From Acetobacterium sp965140355 (GTDB taxonomy: Bacteria > Bacillota > Clostridia > Eubacteriales > Eubacteriaceae): 64,000 nucleotides of DNA. Position numbers and translations under genes: made by a program. The stretch spans positions 516,865-580,864 of the forward strand of contig OZ223193.1 of assembly GCA_965140355.1 (NCBI GenBank), read 5' to 3'. Each line of letters begins with the position of its first letter. Position 1 is the stretch's first letter. The notes under the pieces are model-generated. The model saw nothing but the letters and a program-made list of their open reading frames with translations. It did not search any database and was not told where the DNA came from. Shown piece after piece: positions 8,653 to 17,014 of the stretch.

Positions 8653-8986
8653 GGTTTTCACCTCCGGTTATTACTTCATTTGCCAAAACGCGCATTTCTA
8701 CCGGCCGAGCCGGTGCCCGCGATACCGCGCTCTCCAATTCATTGGGCGCAATTTCCAGCTCCCGGGCCACGATATTTTTAACCAGTTTTGCACAGGTCTG
8801 TCCTTGACATAAACCCATCCCGGTTCGCAGATACCGTCTTATTTCGGTTAAGGTGACCATCCCTTCATGAACAGCTTTTCTGATTTCACCTTTAGTAACT
8901 TCTTCACAGCGACAAATGATTAAATCATCGTCTTCCTGTGGCCAATATGGACCTAAATCAATTGAACGATCGATTATTTTATTCAT
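8645..8986 (-). CDS. BFD-like [2Fe-2S] subunit
   Basis: A 113-residue protein with ICRCEEVTKGEI and TGMGLCQGQTC, the four-Cys pattern of bacterioferritin-associated-ferredoxin-like [2Fe-2S] domains. In sarcosine oxidase alpha, opine oxidase and hydrogen cyanide synthase this domain is fused or paired with the NAD/FAD subunit. Here it is a separate gene between the 528-residue flavoprotein and the DAO protein. It probably relays electrons between the two flavins. Confidence 0.85.
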   Translation of the reverse strand: MNKIIDRSIDLGPYWPQEDDDLIICRCEEVTKGEIRKAVHEGMVTLTEIRRYLRTGMGLCQGQTCAKLVKNIVARELEIAPNELESAVSRAPARPVEMRVLANEVITGGENHE

Positions 8987-8990
8987 GTCA

Positions 8991-10577
8991 TCACCCCATT
9001 GCCTTATAAAATCGCGCCGTCATCGCCATATTTGCCGGTACTTTCATCGTTAACAGGTTCGTGTGGTCCATGGCTTTGGCACTTTTTATGCCCACAATCT
9101 CCGCCTGACACACGACTGTCCCACTTCGGTCAAGCGCCTTTCCCAGTTCCCCCTTTTCAGGCAACGGTAAAAATTCATAGGGAATCGTAATATTGGCGTA
9201 TCCCGTTTCGGTGTTTTCATCGACCAGAAAGATCGCTTGTCCGGAACAAGCTGCCACACACATCCCACAACCGCTACATGCTGAATCTTCCCCAACAATC
9301 GGTAACGCTGTGATATGATCACCAATTTTTATACATCCTTTGACACAGGCATCCTGACAGGGATTACAAGGAATATTCTGGGTGCATTCAATAACCGGAT
9401 GAATTCCCTTTATTTTCGTTTTAACCCCTGGAAAAGCCGTAATTTCCGGTTCAGCAAGATATCCCTTTTTTAGTAAAGATTGGGATAATAAAAGGCCCTC
9501 TTCAGTCATCGTTAAATCTTTTCGACCTTTATTTTCAGGTCCAAACATGCCTTGTCTGAGGGCGTCAAGCGCATCTTCACTGTTTTTAAATTTCATTTCA
9601 AACGCTTCTTTAGTTAAGTAACTCAAAGCATATGCAGCAGCAGCACCGGCAATCCGTCCTTCAATCATGGCTGAACTGGCTTCTTCAATGCCGGAAACAT
9701 CACCGGCGGCAAAAATACCGTTTACCGACGTCTCACCGTATTGATTAACCGTTGGTACCGTTCCCCCGCGTTTAGGATCGTCGATCATCTTGCACCCGGC
9801 AACCTTAAGCAATTGCGACATTGGTGATAAACCGACGGCCAGACAAATGGTATCGACATCAAAATGTTTTTCTGAACCGGGAATCACTTTCCAATTTTGA
9901 TCGACTGCTCCGATAGTAACACCGGTAACCTGTTCTTCTCCTTCTGCTTTGACAATGGTATGCGAAAGATAAAAGTTAACCCCGCAACGGGCCAGTTTGG
10001 CCGCATGAACGCCATAACCACCAACCTGTTTTGCCGCATCCACCAGCGCTACGACCTCACAACCAGCTTGCAGCAATTGATAGCTAACCACTAATCCGAC
10101 ATTGCCGGACCCCAGCATCAAAACTTTTTGGCCGGGCCTCACGCCATGAAGATTCATCATCGTTTGAGCCGCTCCGGCACCAATTACGCCCGGTAATGTC
10201 CAGCCCGGAAAAGTCACCATATTTTCTGAAGCCCCAGTTGCCACAATGATGGCATCAGCTTTATAATGTTCGATAGCATCGCCAATCATTACCGTTACTT
10301 CTTTACCTTCATAAATACCAATAACGGTTGCCTTTAAAACGACTTTAACACCCGTTTCTTGCGCTTCAGCCAAAAGTTCCTGGCCTATTTTATAACCTCT
10401 TATTTTGGCTTTATGTTCTTTTGATCCAAAAAATTTATGTATTTGTTTAAATAACTGTCCGCCTGGTTTAGCATTTTCATCAAAAACAACCACGTCCATG
10501 CCGGTTTTAGCGGCTTCGATAGCGGCGCTCAAACCTGCCGGTCCACCGCCTATTACAATCAGTTCAACTCGTTTCAT
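8991..10577 (-). CDS. FAD/NAD-dependent oxidoreductase with two-cluster ferredoxin tail (SoxA/HcnB-like)
   Basis: A 528-residue protein. FAD-binding GGGPAGLSAAIEAAK is at residues 9-23, the NAD-binding LMLGSGNVGLVVSYQL near 155-175, and the second FAD contact GIFAAGDVSG near 290. The C-terminal third carries CNPCQDACVKGC and CSGCGMCVAACSGQAIF, eight Cys able to hold two 4Fe-4S clusters. Aerobic relatives (HcnB, SoxA) are not known to me to carry such a tail in this position. This suggests an anaerobic electron exit to ferredoxin and/or NAD. It is the core of a three-part SoxA equivalent with 8645-8986 and 10590-10907. Confidence 0.88.
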   Translation of the reverse strand: MKRVELIVIGGGPAGLSAAIEAAKTGMDVVVFDENAKPGGQLFKQIHKFFGSKEHKAKIRGYKIGQELLAEAQETGVKVVLKATVIGIYEGKEVTVMIGDAIEHYKADAIIVATGASENMVTFPGWTLPGVIGAGAAQTMMNLHGVRPGQKVLMLGSGNVGLVVSYQLLQAGCEVVALVDAAKQVGGYGVHAAKLARCGVNFYLSHTIVKAEGEEQVTGVTIGAVDQNWKVIPGSEKHFDVDTICLAVGLSPMSQLLKVAGCKMIDDPKRGGTVPTVNQYGETSVNGIFAAGDVSGIEEASSAMIEGRIAGAAAAYALSYLTKEAFEMKFKNSEDALDALRQGMFGPENKGRKDLTMTEEGLLLSQSLLKKGYLAEPEITAFPGVKTKIKGIHPVIECTQNIPCNPCQDACVKGCIKIGDHITALPIVGEDSACSGCGMCVAACSGQAIFLVDENTETGYANITIPYEFLPLPEKGELGKALDRSGTVVCQAEIVGIKSAKAMDHTNLLTMKVPANMAMTARFYKAMG

Positions 10578-10589
10578 TTTGCTTATCTC

Positions 10590-10907
10590 CTAGTTGGATT
10601 CTGCTTTTGCTGTCACACCATCCTGCGTCTGTACCTTCATACCGGCCAATAAAGGTGTCACACAGGTTCTGACATTTGGTTTTCCATCAACAATCATCAC
10701 ACAATCGGTGCATCGACCAATTGCGCAAAAAATTCCGCGCGGTTTTTTATATTTTAACGTATGCCGATGGGTCATGACTCCGGCTGCCCGTAAGGCTGCA
10801 GCAATCGGTTCGCCTTCGTAACCTTCCATTGGCTGGCCGTCAAATTCAAAAATAACCGTTTTTCCTTTTTCTATTTTACCCAGTATCGGGTGTTCTTCAA
10901 TACGCAT
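10590..10907 (-). CDS. [2Fe-2S] ferredoxin-like subunit (HcnA / SoxA N-terminal type)
   Basis: A 105-residue protein starting MRIEEHPILGKIEKGKTV; GGGAGG lies 7 bases ahead, so a longer frame to 10955 is less likely. It has FCAIGRCTDCVMIVDG plus a later VRTC, a plant-type [2Fe-2S] Cys set. This matches the N-terminal module of sarcosine oxidase alpha and HcnA. It lies 12 bp upstream of the FAD/NAD subunit and should be part of the same dehydrogenase. Confidence 0.85.
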   Translation of the reverse strand: MRIEEHPILGKIEKGKTVIFEFDGQPMEGYEGEPIAAALRAAGVMTHRHTLKYKKPRGIFCAIGRCTDCVMIVDGKPNVRTCVTPLLAGMKVQTQDGVTAKAESN

Positions 10908-10973
10908 GTTTCTGCCTCCCACTTGCCTCGTTTCCGATTGTCTCGATTTATTCATTACCTTATATTCTTATTT

Positions 10974-12278
10974 TTAGAGGCCATTATCTGCGGAAAATCC
11001 AAATCCTTTACCAATCACCAGATCACTCCCGACTAGCGGAATCCCGGTCATCGCACAAGCTTCCAGAGTCAATGCCCGTAAGTCTTCCCGTTCCAAATTT
11101 TTTAGTTTTGTTTTTCCTGCTGATTTAGCCAGCAATACCGCTTCCGCCGTAATCGCTTTAATATAATTGGCCACCCGTTCAGCCGCTTCATCAATATCCA
11201 GCTTCGCACGCAATTCGGGATCCTGGGTGCCAATACCAAAAGCACATTTCCCCGTCTGACAGTTCATACAAACCCGACAACCCATTGCTACCATCGCCGC
11301 GGTTCCAATCGCCACTGCATCCGCGCCAATCGCTAATGCCTTGGCGAGATCAGCACCATTGGTAATCCCGCCCGAGACAATCAGGCTCATTTCCTCTTTG
11401 ACGCCCATTTCTTCTAAAGTTCTGACTGCCTGCACTAAGGCCGGCATCGTTGGTATCCCCAGGTGATCCGCCGCCATCACTGGGGCGGCCCCGGTTCCGG
11501 CACTGCAGCCATCGAGAATAATGCCATCAAAACCAAGTTTTATCGCAATTTTAATGTCATCACGAACTCGTCCGGCGGCAATTTTGCAAAAGATCGGTGT
11601 TTCCCATTCGGTCAGTTCGCGCAGTTGCTGCATTTTGACAATCATGTCATCGGCACCAAAAGCGTCCCCGGCCCGCGGATGCGAATGCAAATCAATGCCG
11701 ATCGGTATTTGTCGCATTTCAGAAATTTCTTTGGTTATTTTTTCACCCATCAAATGACCGGATAAACCGGGTTTGGCGCCAATCCCATAAAGCACTTCCA
11801 GCATATCCGCGACTTCCATATTTCTTCGGGTAAAACCCATCCGACTGGCCAGAATCTGAATCGACTGACGGTAGGAATTCTCTATTTCTTCCGGTAATAA
11901 CCCACCTTCGCCGTTACTAATCACAGTTCCCACTAATTGCGTTGCCTTCGCCAGCGCAATTTTAGCTTCTTTGCTTAAAGCGCCATAAGACATCCCGGCG
12001 ATCATCACCGGGGTTTCGATAACCAATGGTTTTTTAGCAAATCGGGCCCCTAATACCGTTCGTGTTTCACAGTCTTCGCGATAGGTATCAATCGGCATTC
12101 GAGTCAATTGTGATGGCAAGATTAATAAGTCATCGAATTTGGGCATCGGTCTTGGGGTGCCACAGCCACGAATTCGATACTTGCCATTTGCCGCTTTATA
12201 GTCAATTTCTGATAATGTTTCTTTGTTCCAGGTCGCCTTTGGCGCATTGTGGATCGGTACTTGTTTTTTCTCACTCAT
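10974..12278 (-). CDS. Glutamate-synthase-like FMN subunit (GlxD / MgsC type)
   Basis: A 434-residue protein, start MSEKKQVPIHNAPKATWN (GAGG 9 bases upstream; two earlier in-frame ATGs are too close to the ribosome site). It has the GltB-type FMN barrel: AGMSYGALSKEAKIALAKA, SNGEGG, ILDGCSAGTGAAP, SGGITNGADLAKALAIGADAV. A Cys trio follows, CRVCMNCQTGKCAFG, for a 3Fe-4S cluster. In N-methylglutamate synthase the equivalent subunit MgsC joins a glutamyl moiety to methylamine. It is encoded with the GXGXG and amidotransferase subunits 12284-13890. Confidence 0.9.
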   Translation of the reverse strand: MSEKKQVPIHNAPKATWNKETLSEIDYKAANGKYRIRGCGTPRPMPKFDDLLILPSQLTRMPIDTYREDCETRTVLGARFAKKPLVIETPVMIAGMSYGALSKEAKIALAKATQLVGTVISNGEGGLLPEEIENSYRQSIQILASRMGFTRRNMEVADMLEVLYGIGAKPGLSGHLMGEKITKEISEMRQIPIGIDLHSHPRAGDAFGADDMIVKMQQLRELTEWETPIFCKIAAGRVRDDIKIAIKLGFDGIILDGCSAGTGAAPVMAADHLGIPTMPALVQAVRTLEEMGVKEEMSLIVSGGITNGADLAKALAIGADAVAIGTAAMVAMGCRVCMNCQTGKCAFGIGTQDPELRAKLDIDEAAERVANYIKAITAEAVLLAKSAGKTKLKNLEREDLRALTLEACAMTGIPLVGSDLVIGKGFGFSADNGL

Positions 12279-12283
12279 GCCCA

Positions 12284-13006
12284 TCATCCTCGCTTTACTG
12301 AATATTTTCGTGCTAATTCCGGTTTTAAATCCGGTTTAAATAAGACATACTCATGTCTCCCGCTGAGTACCGGACGAATAACATGAAAGTCTTTTGCCTC
12401 GGCGGCTATTTGATATTGTGCAAATAAGCCATTCAGCTTTTCTATTTCTGCTGGGGTGATGCTGTCATAAAAAACATTACCGCCCATTTTTGTTTCGGCT
12501 TCCGGGTCGCTGGTAAAAATTTTCCCGGCATACATTGATTCTCCCGCTTCTTTACCAAGACTTCCTAAAACAATCAGATCACCGCCCATAGCCATCATTC
12601 CGGCCCATCTTCCCGCCGATCCGCAGACAATAATATTACCGCCTTTCATCCCGTAACCAACGCGACTTCCGGTATTACCATAAATGACGATATTTCCCCC
12701 ATTAATATAGGCGCCAATATTGCAGCCGGTGTTTTTTTCGACAATCAATTCACCGGACATCATGTCATCTCCGGCATACCAACCGACATTTCCTTTAATT
12801 CTCAGCGTTGGTCCTTCCAAAAAACTGCCGGTATACAAACCGGTGCTGTCTTCAACCGTCACATGACAGGTCCCCGATAAACCGGCACAGATATTGTGCA
12901 TGGAGTTAACATTTTGAAGCACCAGATCGTGAGATTCCTTTAATTTATCTTTTATCAGGTAATTAACCCGTTCATTTTCAACATTGGCTAAATCTAAATA
13001 TTCCAT
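12284..13006 (-). CDS. GXGXG-repeat subunit of glutamate-synthase-like enzyme (GlxC / MgsB type)
   Basis: A 240-residue protein of the beta-helix GXGXG domain, the structural C-terminal domain of glutamate synthase. Repeats such as GNVGWYAGDDMMSG, GGNIVIYGNTGSRVGYGMKG and GGDLIVLGSLGKEAGESM are seen. It overlaps the 3' end of the amidotransferase gene by 13 bases. Split MgsABC/GlxBCD sets have exactly this three-gene order. It has no catalytic residues of its own. Confidence 0.9.
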   Translation of the reverse strand: MEYLDLANVENERVNYLIKDKLKESHDLVLQNVNSMHNICAGLSGTCHVTVEDSTGLYTGSFLEGPTLRIKGNVGWYAGDDMMSGELIVEKNTGCNIGAYINGGNIVIYGNTGSRVGYGMKGGNIIVCGSAGRWAGMMAMGGDLIVLGSLGKEAGESMYAGKIFTSDPEAETKMGGNVFYDSITPAEIEKLNGLFAQYQIAAEAKDFHVIRPVLSGRHEYVLFKPDLKPELARKYSVKRG

Positions 13007-13890
13007 ACGCGCACCTCTCCCGGTTCCATTTCTTCTGCAAAAAGGTCTTCGTCAACGGCCGAAAATTCGATTTGTTCAGAACCTAACATGATATACTTAT
13101 CGGATTCCACTAAAAGTAATGGTTTAATTCCCAGCTTGTCTTTAACAAAACCAATTTGATTTTCGGTTGCGGCAATAATACAATAAATACCATCGAGTTG
13201 GTCTGCCGCATATATCAGGGACTCCTGCAAATTTCCGCCATTTTGACTCATCGCATAGGCAATTAAATGACTGGCCGCTTCAGAGTCATTCATCGTTTTA
13301 AACTTAACCCCTTTGGATTCCAGAAAACGCCTCATTTTAAAATAATTGGTAAATTGCCCGTTGTGGACGATCGCCAACTCCGGATAAAACGGCGATACAA
13401 AGGGATGGGCCGCATTAATATCTTCAACGCTTTCGGTCGCCATTCGCACATGTCCGATCCCATGGCGACAGAGTTTTGTTTCAATTTCATGTTTTCCGGT
13501 CAGATTTTGCAAACAGCCGCCTTCTTTATAAACTTTAATCCCATCGCCTAATGAATGGATTGCTAAACCTTCAGCCTTATTTATTGCAAAATGAAGTGGC
13601 TGAACCTGATCATTATCCATTTCGAGGCGATATTCAGCCAGCGGAATACTCTCGCCCGCCGCAATCAATTTTTCATTGCAAATTTTCCCATAATTACCGA
13701 GAATTTCTCTAATCTCAGCCACGCGTTCTTCTTTATCCATCGATATTCGTAAGCTTATCTTCTCATCTTTCGGGAAAATAGCAATCCCACTGGCATCCGG
13801 TCCCCGATGTTGTATTAAACCTAACATCCCCAATAGATTGGCCGAAACATCCATTGGTTCCTTACTAATAATTCCCGCTATTCCACACAT
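12994..13890 (-). CDS. Class II glutamine amidotransferase-like subunit (GlxB / MgsA type)
   Basis: A 298-residue protein starting MCGIAGII, so Cys2 becomes the N-terminal nucleophile after Met removal. HRGPDASGIAIF, GIGHVRMATES and VHNGQFTNYFKMRRFLESKG are the usual Ntn-hydrolase glutaminase motifs. It would cleave a gamma-glutamyl amide (glutamine or a gamma-glutamyl alkylamide) and pass on the released amine. AAGGAG precedes the start. Confidence 0.9.
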   Translation of the reverse strand: MCGIAGIISKEPMDVSANLLGMLGLIQHRGPDASGIAIFPKDEKISLRISMDKEERVAEIREILGNYGKICNEKLIAAGESIPLAEYRLEMDNDQVQPLHFAINKAEGLAIHSLGDGIKVYKEGGCLQNLTGKHEIETKLCRHGIGHVRMATESVEDINAAHPFVSPFYPELAIVHNGQFTNYFKMRRFLESKGVKFKTMNDSEAASHLIAYAMSQNGGNLQESLIYAADQLDGIYCIIAATENQIGFVKDKLGIKPLLLVESDKYIMLGSEQIEFSAVDEDLFAEEMEPGEVRVWNI

Positions 13891-13948
13891 TGTTTTTCTC
13901 CTTCTTATTATTCCGCCATATTTTAATGCTGACTTAAATGTTTATGAT

Positions 13949-15313
13949 TTAAATATGGTAAGAATAGGTGTCCCATTCCCAGTCGGTAACATATTTTTTA
14001 TATTCTTCAATTTCTTTTCGTTTCAGCTGTAAAAAAACATCCACTAATTCTTTGCCGACATGTTCCATTAGCCAGGTATCTTCTTCCAGACATTTCAAGG
14101 CGCTAAATAGGCTTTTCGGCACTTGTTCGTTTTGTTTTTCGGTATCATGATAAAGATCAGTCGTAACAACCTCTGGCGGCTCAATCTTATTTTTGATGCC
14201 ATCAAGTCCTGCGGCTAAAATCCCGCCTAATGCCAAATAAGCGTTTGATGCCGCACTCCCGGCCCGTATTTCCATCCGTGTTGCTTTCCCCCGCTCTTGA
14301 GGGACGCGAATATACGTCGTTCGATTATCGTAACCCCAACCAATATAAATGGGGGCAAAGGAATCGGGTTGATAACGCTTATAACAATTAACCGTCGGGG
14401 CTAAAAAAGCAGTCAGACCTTTGGCATGTTTAATGACACCGCCAATAAAATAGCGTAATACATCAGCCAGGTCATTTTCTTTGCTTTTATCGTGACAGAC
14501 ATTATCTTCTGTTTCTATATCGTTAAAAGAAATATGAAAATGACACCCACTCCCACCGGATGCATTTTTGGGTTTCCCCATAAAAGTCACCATCAAATCA
14601 TTGGTTTCGGCAATATCTTTACTCAAAGCTTTAAAGACTGAACTTTCATCGGCTGCTCGGACAATTTTTGAATGTTTCCAATTGTACTCAAATTGGCCGG
14701 GATAATATTCATGATTCATGTATAAAACATTAAAACCCATGGTTTCGAACGTCTCCGTCAACTTATATAAAAAGCGTTTCGGGTCAATCCGCTTATTGGC
14801 GGTATAACAGGTACAGGGCTGTTTGGTGTAAGGATCCTGATATCCATTTTCACCTTTATTATAAACATAAAATTCCAGTTCACTGGCCGCAATCGGATCC
14901 AAACCCAGTTTATGATATTCCTGAACCATTTTTTTCAAAAACTCTCGTGGTGCCTGTAACATCGGTTCATCCATATAATATAATTCACCCAGCACAAAAG
15001 CCGTTTTATCACAATGCGGCAAAATAACAAAAGTAGACGGATCGCCAATCACTTTCATATCATCATTGGTTTCGGAAAAATATTTTGAGTTCACGATATC
15101 GTTATTAAATGCCATCGCCAAACTAACTGTACAAAACGCAATGCCATCGCCAAAAATTTCGTCAATCATCGAAACCGGCATCAGTTTACCGCGGTTAATT
15201 CCCAAGATATCGGTATACTCCAAACGGATCATTTTTACATTATTTTCTTCAATTTGTTTTTTGATGGACGTTATTGTTTGTTTTTCCATCCCTGTATATA
15301 GATCATTTACCAT
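13949..15313 (-). CDS. Glutamine-synthetase-like gamma-glutamyl ligase (GMAS/PuuA-like)
   Basis: A 454-residue protein starting MVNDLYTGMEKQTITS (GGAGG is 7 bases from this ATG, 4 from an ATG just before). GS-fold motifs are present: ASELEFYVYN with the metal glutamates, HEYYPGQFEYNW, GSGCHFHIS, NCYKRYQPDSFAP and RATRMEIR-like TRMEIRAGSAASNAYLA. In true GS the last motif reads R-x-D before NPYL; the Asp is absent here, as in enzymes that glutamylate amines other than ammonia. It sits between an APC permease and the split synthase, which argues for gamma-glutamylation of an imported amine rather than nitrogen assimilation. Confidence 0.85.
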   Translation of the reverse strand: MVNDLYTGMEKQTITSIKKQIEENNVKMIRLEYTDILGINRGKLMPVSMIDEIFGDGIAFCTVSLAMAFNNDIVNSKYFSETNDDMKVIGDPSTFVILPHCDKTAFVLGELYYMDEPMLQAPREFLKKMVQEYHKLGLDPIAASELEFYVYNKGENGYQDPYTKQPCTCYTANKRIDPKRFLYKLTETFETMGFNVLYMNHEYYPGQFEYNWKHSKIVRAADESSVFKALSKDIAETNDLMVTFMGKPKNASGGSGCHFHISFNDIETEDNVCHDKSKENDLADVLRYFIGGVIKHAKGLTAFLAPTVNCYKRYQPDSFAPIYIGWGYDNRTTYIRVPQERGKATRMEIRAGSAASNAYLALGGILAAGLDGIKNKIEPPEVVTTDLYHDTEKQNEQVPKSLFSALKCLEEDTWLMEHVGKELVDVFLQLKRKEIEEYKKYVTDWEWDTYSYHI

Positions 15314-15327
15314 CATGTTACCTCCAG

Positions 15328-16743
15328 TTATTCGGTTGCTTCAACCAATCTTTTCTTGTTTCCTTTTTCAAATTCGATTGCATCATTGTTAACTTTGTCA
15401 ATGTCGACTGGTTCAAATGGTTTTACTTTCATAACGCCAATCACCCAGATCAGAGCATACGCTACCAGGATCGCAAACAATACGCCGCACACCTGATAAA
15501 TGGCCAATCGTGAGGCCGGATCCGAACTAATATTCCAAATCATATAGACATTTCCTACGATACCAATAATTTGTGGAATTCCCATCAAAACCAGCTTTTT
15601 GTTTCTTTCCATATTCGGATATCGCTTACGCAGAACTAACACATTAATATGCGTTAAAATATAAGACATTAACCAGAAACACGATGCTGCCAGAATCAAA
15701 TTTGTTAATGCATTTGACTGTGCAAAGCCGGTTACAACTATCCCAAAATCCGCAAGCATCATCAGAGCCAGTCCAAAAATAGGGACATTTTTTTTGTTGA
15801 TTTTTTTGAAAATACTTGGCATCATACCTTCTTCAGACATTCCACAGATAATTCTGGCACTGCTTGCCAAGACCGTATTTAAGGTACTAATTCCGGCTAA
15901 CAGCGTAACAATTCCCATCCAGGCTTTCCCAAAATCTCCTAATACCGCTTCGGCAAAAACCATATGTGGCAATGCACTTGAAGCCAGAACATCGAGACTG
16001 ACATAATTTGTCATCCCTACGCCCAATACCGCTTGTACTACAAACAGCAATACTAACGCCAATATCATCGAAAGCAATACGTCACGTTTGGGATTCTTTA
16101 AATCTTTGGCCACCGGTATAATAAATTCAACCCCGATAAATAACCAAAATGCAATCGCTGATAAACCCATCAGCCCGCCAATTCCAGTAATTGCTGGAGC
16201 TGTTTGTTGGGCTGCTGTAATCACGGTTCCGGTTCCTAATTTAAAGAAACTGATAATGCCCATGCCAATCAGTGAGCCAATCAACAGGATTACGACCAGG
16301 TTTTGGACCTTTGAGAATAGGTCTACTCCAAAAAGATTGACAATCCCAATCACCACAAGCACAATTACACTAATGGCAACAGCCGGAATTTGCGGGAAAA
16401 ATTCATTTAATACCAACCCACACATCGCAATTTCAACGGATGAAGCAAACACCATCGTAATCACATAAGCTGAAATATTTGAAATCATCGATGCCACCGG
16501 TCCTAACCCAACCAATGAGTATTGGCCCACACCACCATCGACATTTGGCATCAATGTATGTAATTCTGAAAATGATAATGCAATAAAAGCATTTAAAACA
16601 ACAACAGCGATTAGCGGAATGATGAACGCTTTGCCAGCCAATCCCATTCCAACACCCAATGATAACAAACAACTTGTTGCTACAATGAGTCCCACACATA
16701 TGGCTACGCCGCTACCCAATCCTAACTTTCCTTTTTCGTTCAT
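15328..16743 (-). CDS. APC superfamily amino acid/polyamine permease
   Basis: A 471-residue membrane protein starting MNEKGKLGLGSGVAICVGLI; AGGAG precedes this ATG, and a longer frame to 16803 has none. There are about twelve hydrophobic segments with the APC opening pattern G-x-G-x-A near TM1 and WLFIGVEFIIPVAKDLKNP in the TM6-7 loop. It is the first gene of the operon, 14 bp ahead of the gamma-glutamyl ligase, and probably imports the amine or amino acid that the operon degrades. The exact substrate is not predictable. Confidence 0.87.
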   Translation of the reverse strand: MNEKGKLGLGSGVAICVGLIVATSCLLSLGVGMGLAGKAFIIPLIAVVVLNAFIALSFSELHTLMPNVDGGVGQYSLVGLGPVASMISNISAYVITMVFASSVEIAMCGLVLNEFFPQIPAVAISVIVLVVIGIVNLFGVDLFSKVQNLVVILLIGSLIGMGIISFFKLGTGTVITAAQQTAPAITGIGGLMGLSAIAFWLFIGVEFIIPVAKDLKNPKRDVLLSMILALVLLFVVQAVLGVGMTNYVSLDVLASSALPHMVFAEAVLGDFGKAWMGIVTLLAGISTLNTVLASSARIICGMSEEGMMPSIFKKINKKNVPIFGLALMMLADFGIVVTGFAQSNALTNLILAASCFWLMSYILTHINVLVLRKRYPNMERNKKLVLMGIPQIIGIVGNVYMIWNISSDPASRLAIYQVCGVLFAILVAYALIWVIGVMKVKPFEPVDIDKVNNDAIEFEKGNKKRLVEATE

Positions 16744-16894
16744 AATAAGCTTCTCCTGTTCTTTTAATAATAAGTTTGATATCCAATAATCCATTGGCAT
16801 CAAATTTTTTCATGAACTTTAATGAATCAGGTGTTCTGTTTTTTATTTAAGCACCTGCAGCTACCCCGATAAAAAACGATTCATTCATGAAAAA

Positions 16895-16928
16895 AAGGCG
16901 TCACATCAGTTTCCTAATGTGACGCCTT
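16895..16928 (-). terminator. Terminator of the nitrilase-regulator unit
   Basis: AAGGCGTCACAT and ATGTGACGCCTT form a 12-bp stem; on the minus strand seven T residues follow. It separates the regulator (17015-18481) from the permease operon, whose promoter must lie in 16744-16894. Confidence 0.88.
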
Positions 16929-17014
16929 CGTCATCTCTTTTGGTGAGCTTATTATATCTCGACGCTAATTTTATGTCAATATATTATTTTTAATAAAAAG
17001 TTGTCATAAAATTG

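Noticed and set aside
13949..15313. Housekeeping glutamine synthetase (glnA)
   Set aside because: The missing Asp in the C-terminal Arg motif and the operon context point to a gamma-glutamyl ligase for another amine, although ammonia use cannot be ruled out.
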